Shown here: positions 41,355 to 44,145 of the stretch, in pieces
How positions within the stretch are numbered: the first letter of the stretch is position 1
Layout: the number at the start of each line of letters is the position of its first letter
The notes under the pieces: generated by a model
Database searches by the model: none
Told to the model about the DNA's origin: nothing
Seen by the model: the letters and a program-made list of their open reading frames with translations, nothing else
Position numbers and translations under genes: made by a program
Source of the DNA: an uncultured Clostridia bacterium
Lineage (GTDB): Bacteria > Bacillota > Clostridia > TANB77 > CAG-508
DNA: 44,145 nucleotides
Direction of reading: 5' to 3'
Assembly: GCA_944386165.1 (NCBI GenBank)
Contig: CALXAA010000004.1
Location: 65,105 to 109,249, forward strand

Positions 41355-42336
41355 TGATTGTTATATTGTAAATGATTTACTACCAAATTATGTAGAAAAA
41401 CTATTATCAAAAGAAACAGAAAAATTTATAGAAAATCATATAAGTAGTTGTGAAAGTTGCAAAGAAAAGCTTCAAATTATGCAAGAACAATACTTAGATA
41501 ATAAAAAAAATAGTGAAGAAGAAGATAAAATTGAGTTTGATTTTTTAAAAAAAGTAAAGAAAAAAAATCAAATATTTAAAATAATTGCGATAATATTTTT
41601 TATAATAATATTCGCAAACATTATTTTTGCTTATATAAACTATAATAAAATTACAAATATATTAAGCGAAAGTAAAATAAGTTTACAAAAATATAAAGAA
41701 CAAGAAAATTATAGTTTTAGCAAAGAAAACTATCAATTGGATTTAACAACTCAAAAAGAATTATATAATTATACAAAATATTATTATAAAGATAGAATCT
41801 ATAAAGAGGAACATAATACAGAATCATTTAACCAAACAATTTCAAGTGGAAAAAGAACAGAATATGGTAAAATTAATACTAAAAATCGTATAACAATATA
41901 TCCTAATACTAATGAATATTATAAGGTTGAAACAAATTATATTGTAAAATCAAAAGAAGATCCTATGGAATGGAGTACTAGTTTTTCAGTACTTAAAAGT
42001 GATTTTAATGTTATTGCAAAAATTTGGCATGACATGAATTTAGAAATAAGAAATGATAGATATAATGGTAAAGAATGCTTTGTATTAAGAGATGATTGGA
42101 AAAGTGGATATAACGAAACATGGATTGATAAAGAAACAAAACTTCCAATAAGAGAAATTAGTGAGAAATATAATGAAAACTACAATGAATTAACAATATC
42201 CTTTTATAGTGGAAATGTAACTGATGAAGATGTAGCTATTCCAGATGAAAATAATTATATAGTAAAAAATGTAGAAGAAACTTTAGATGAAAAAGAATTG
42301 AAAATATATAATGAGGTAATGAAGAAAATATATTAA
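41347..42336 (+). CDS. Anti-sigma factor with zinc-finger and extracellular domain
   Basis: A 329-residue single-pass membrane protein. The cytoplasmic N-terminus (1-75) has the ZAS-type motif: Cys5, DLLPNYVEKLLSKET, then His31-xxx-Cys35-xx-Cys38 (ENHISSCESCKE). This binds zinc and would hold the coupled sigma factor. A transmembrane helix follows (about 78-98), then about 230 extracellular residues with RYNGKECFVLRDDW and ETWIDKETKLPIREISEKY, reminiscent of LolA/MucB-like lipid-binding folds. The signal is unknown. It probably works through regulated proteolysis, as in the family. It is cotranscribed with the sigma gene. Confidence 0.9.
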   Translation: MNNDCYIVNDLLPNYVEKLLSKETEKFIENHISSCESCKEKLQIMQEQYLDNKKNSEEEDKIEFDFLKKVKKKNQIFKIIAIIFFIIIFANIIFAYINYNKITNILSESKISLQKYKEQENYSFSKENYQLDLTTQKELYNYTKYYYKDRIYKEEHNTESFNQTISSGKRTEYGKINTKNRITIYPNTNEYYKVETNYIVKSKEDPMEWSTSFSVLKSDFNVIAKIWHDMNLEIRNDRYNGKECFVLRDDWKSGYNETWIDKETKLPIREISEKYNENYNELTISFYSGNVTDEDVAIPDENNYIVKNVEETLDEKELKIYNEVMKKIY

Positions 42337-42419
42337 ATAAAAGATGTAATTTGGTATAGAATAATTCCTTTTTTTGTGTTAATATTGATATATGAGAAAT
42401 AAGTATAGGAGGTTTTTAG

Positions 42420-43502
42420 ATGTCAGAACCAATAAATTTAAATGAATTTCAAGAATATATTAACAAAGGAGAAACTGACTTTGCTTTTGATATAATAGTA
42501 AATAAATCTATTCAATTGATTAAACAAATTGCAACAATGAAAGGATTATCTTTAGAAGATTTAAAAAGTATAGAAGACAGAGAAGACTTATTTTATTACT
42601 TTGAAAAATTATTTGAAGAAAATTGTGCTTATTTTCAAGCTATCCCAGCTTTAATGCGTAACTTTACAACGTGGTATACTGAATTAATAGATATATATGA
42701 ACCAACTTGTGAAGAAAAAATAGAAATGTATATTAATAATTATAATTTAATATTATATGAACTAGAAGAATATGAAAAAATAAAAAAAGAAATTCAAGAA
42801 AAAGGATATGAAAATTTAAAAAATGAAAAAATCCAAAAATTAATTCCTGTTTTTAAAGAGATGTTAGACTTCAAACATAAAAATTATAATGAAAAATGGA
42901 GTTTTAATGAATGGATAGAAGCTATGGATAAATACTATCACTTTTATCATGAAAATTTTGAAAGCACATTAAGTCAAATACAAAGAAATATTCTATGTCG
43001 TAACATATATATGGATTATCAAGTATATATTGATACAGATGAAGTAGAAAACATAATAGCTTTAGATGATTTATATGATATTATAGATCCAGAGTCAGAG
43101 GAATACAAAGATGTTGCAGATTTTTATGAAGACATAGAGTTAGAAGAAGGTCAAACATATAAAGATTTATATAATGAAAAAATCGAAAATTTTATTGAGC
43201 TTTTTAAGAAAATGTTAGATTATATAAATGTACAACATCAAAATAATTCTTTTGAGAACTTAAAATCTTTAATAAGGCAATATTTTCCATATTATAGTGA
43301 CAACATAACATCATTAGATGTAATGATTAGTAATCCTACAAATACTTATATATCATTATTAAGTGATATGGATATGATTTATAATTATCTTAATAAAACA
43401 TATGAAAATCATGAAGAGAACATGAAAAAGTATAATAAAGAGTTAGAAGAGATGGAAGAATTTGATTTAATAGATGATTCTGAAGATGATATTGATATAT
43501 AG
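42420..43502 (+). CDS. Uncharacterised acidic helical protein
   Basis: I do not recognise this protein. Its 360 residues are strongly acidic and almost wholly helix-prone, with repeated E/K/Y-rich segments, aromatic-rich stretches (FNEWIEAMDKYYHFYHENFES) and an acidic C-terminal tail (DLIDDSEDDIDI). There is no signal peptide, membrane segment or cysteine cluster. The frame is long, has normal codon use and starts at ATG 42420 after a good AGGAGG, so it is certainly a gene. It stands alone, about 80 bases after the anti-sigma gene. A structural or binding role is more likely than an enzymatic one. The 285 bases after it hold only short frames and the promoter of the next gene. Confidence 0.78.
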   Translation: MSEPINLNEFQEYINKGETDFAFDIIVNKSIQLIKQIATMKGLSLEDLKSIEDREDLFYYFEKLFEENCAYFQAIPALMRNFTTWYTELIDIYEPTCEEKIEMYINNYNLILYELEEYEKIKKEIQEKGYENLKNEKIQKLIPVFKEMLDFKHKNYNEKWSFNEWIEAMDKYYHFYHENFESTLSQIQRNILCRNIYMDYQVYIDTDEVENIIALDDLYDIIDPESEEYKDVADFYEDIELEEGQTYKDLYNEKIENFIELFKKMLDYINVQHQNNSFENLKSLIRQYFPYYSDNITSLDVMISNPTNTYISLLSDMDMIYNYLNKTYENHEENMKKYNKELEEMEEFDLIDDSEDDIDI

Positions 43503-43663
43503 TAATTTGATGAAAATAATAGAATATGTCATGAAGTGTTTCTTGAGTCTTATAGAAGAAATGAAGATATGGAAAAATAGAGAATAAATTTTATTGTGCA
43601 AAACTTTGATAATGGTTCGTTTTTTTATGTATAAAAATCTTAGTTTTCAAAATAATATATATA

Positions 43664-43717
43664 ATCATTTCCCAAAAACAAAAAAAACTTGATTTTGGGA
43701 AATGATACTGATATAAT
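43664..43717 (+). promoter_or_regulatory. Promoter overlapped by 14-bp inverted repeat
   Basis: ATCATTTCCCAAAA (43664-43677) and its perfect inverted copy TTTTGGGAAATGAT (43693-43706) are 15 bases apart. The right arm overlaps the promoter TTGATT (43689-43694), 17 bases, TATAAT (43712-43717), and a further GAAATGATT lies downstream. It is a likely repressor operator, or a terminator for the strand entering from the left. Confidence 0.65.
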
Positions 43718-43787
43718 ATTTGTGAAATGATTCTATATTAAATTTAATTTGATTAAAAATAGTAACTTATAGAGGAGATGATTCAAA

Positions 43788-44145
43788 GTGAAAAAAAGAC
43801 CAATAACAACTTTATTTATGTTAGAATCTCTTGATGGCAAAATTAGTAGTGGTAATACTGATGAACTAGATGCCGACAAAGATTGGTGTAAAATTGATGG
43901 TGTTAAAGAGGGATTACACCAGTATTATGAAATAGAATCTACTACTGATTACTTTTCAATAAATACTGGTAGAGTAATGGCGAAAATTGGTGTTAATGAT
44001 AGAAAAGAATATCATAATAAAGTTGAAGTAAAATTTGTTATTATTGATAATAAGCCACATTTAAATACAAATGGAATAGATTATATATGCAACTGGGTAG
44101 AAAGTTTAATATTAGTTACTACAAATAAAAATCATATTGCATATT
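43788..44145 (+). CDS. RibD C-terminal / dihydrofolate-reductase-like protein (3' partial)
   Basis: The frame starts at GTG 43788 after AGAGGAG and is open to the window edge (119 codons). RPITTLFMLESLDGKISSGNTDELDADKDW matches the N-terminus of the RibD_C/DHFR-like reductase family, which reduces pterin-like or 5-amino-6-ribosylamino-uracil-type substrates with NADPH. It continues KIDGVKEGLHQYYEIESTTDYFSINTGRVMAKIGVN, typical of stand-alone family members of unknown substrate. An ATG at 43778 is out of frame. The upstream inverted repeat suggests regulated expression. Confidence 0.85.
   Translation, partial: MKKRPITTLFMLESLDGKISSGNTDELDADKDWCKIDGVKEGLHQYYEIESTTDYFSINTGRVMAKIGVNDRKEYHNKVEVKFVIIDNKPHLNTNGIDYICNWVESLILVTTNKNHIAY

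Noticed and set aside
43510..43587. Short ORF (25 codons) after the unknown acidic protein gene
   Set aside because: It has no ribosome site and competes with another short frame over the same bases; neither shows a family pattern.

Overview
The window comes from a very A+T-rich, low-GC Gram-positive, spore-forming bacterium, most likely an uncultured, possibly gut-associated, member of the Clostridia (Bacillota). The evidence is sporulation genes (two CotF-type coat proteins, a GerA-family germinant receptor subunit, spoVFB), AGGAGG-type ribosome binding sites, TTGACA/TATAAT promoters, strong A/T codon bias and a frameshift-regulated prfB. I cannot name a genus. No rRNA, tRNA, CRISPR array or complete insertion sequence was seen.

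Layout. 1-6300: the 3' end of rho, two coat genes, rubrerythrin, a gerA-type gene, a membrane-anchored transglutaminase-like protein and prfB. 6300-10130: a short aspartokinase, then an ABC importer of the NitT/TauT/SsuABC type whose permease is frameshifted. 10140-13850: an alpha/beta hydrolase, a GC-rich orphan gene, hisS and hemolysin III. 13890-17840: an ABC-permease (FtsX) remnant beside a two-component system. 17870-21260: an unusual three-gene unit consisting of a GNAT-like protein, a GshF-like ATP-grasp ligase with an eroded gamma-glutamylcysteine ligase half, and a permuted NlpC/P60-like hydrolase. 21300-25060: spoVFB with a sigma-K-like promoter, a YcxB-like protein, a tyrosine recombinase, a second GC-rich orphan gene (lipoprotein) and a HipA-like kinase that has lost a clear start. 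25120-27720: a CadC-type repressor, a metallochaperone-like domain and a Cd/Zn P-type ATPase behind an operator-overlapped promoter. 27730-31370: a metallo-beta-lactamase-fold hydrolase, a zinc ribbon, a flavoprotein and an ECF sigma factor fused to a membrane-anchored extracellular domain. 31380-35350: an NAD regulon (nadD, nadE, nrtR) with three copies of one palindromic operator, followed by dCMP deaminase and a zeta-like P-loop kinase. 35420-40710: a frameshifted membrane protein, a class II UvrA-like ATPase, then a decay zone with a chimeric two-component remnant and a broken RhuM-Fic gene on either side of a radical SAM gene. 40780-44145: an ECF sigma/anti-sigma pair, an unknown acidic helical protein and the start of a RibD-C/DHFR-like reductase behind a large inverted repeat.

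How the genes work together. Four clusters look functionally coherent. The NAD cluster has nadD and nadE, with NrtR sites over the nadD and nrtR promoters. The cadmium/zinc cluster has a sensor, a metal-binding domain and an efflux pump under one operator. The ECF/anti-sigma pair is translationally coupled. The amidoligase-like operon at 17940-21260 has the domain logic of a small-peptide synthesis or modification pathway with an unknown product, and it is the best candidate for an undescribed system. The second candidate is the pair of GC-rich orphan transcription units. In both, the change in base composition seems to start at the expected transcription start and end at the terminator.
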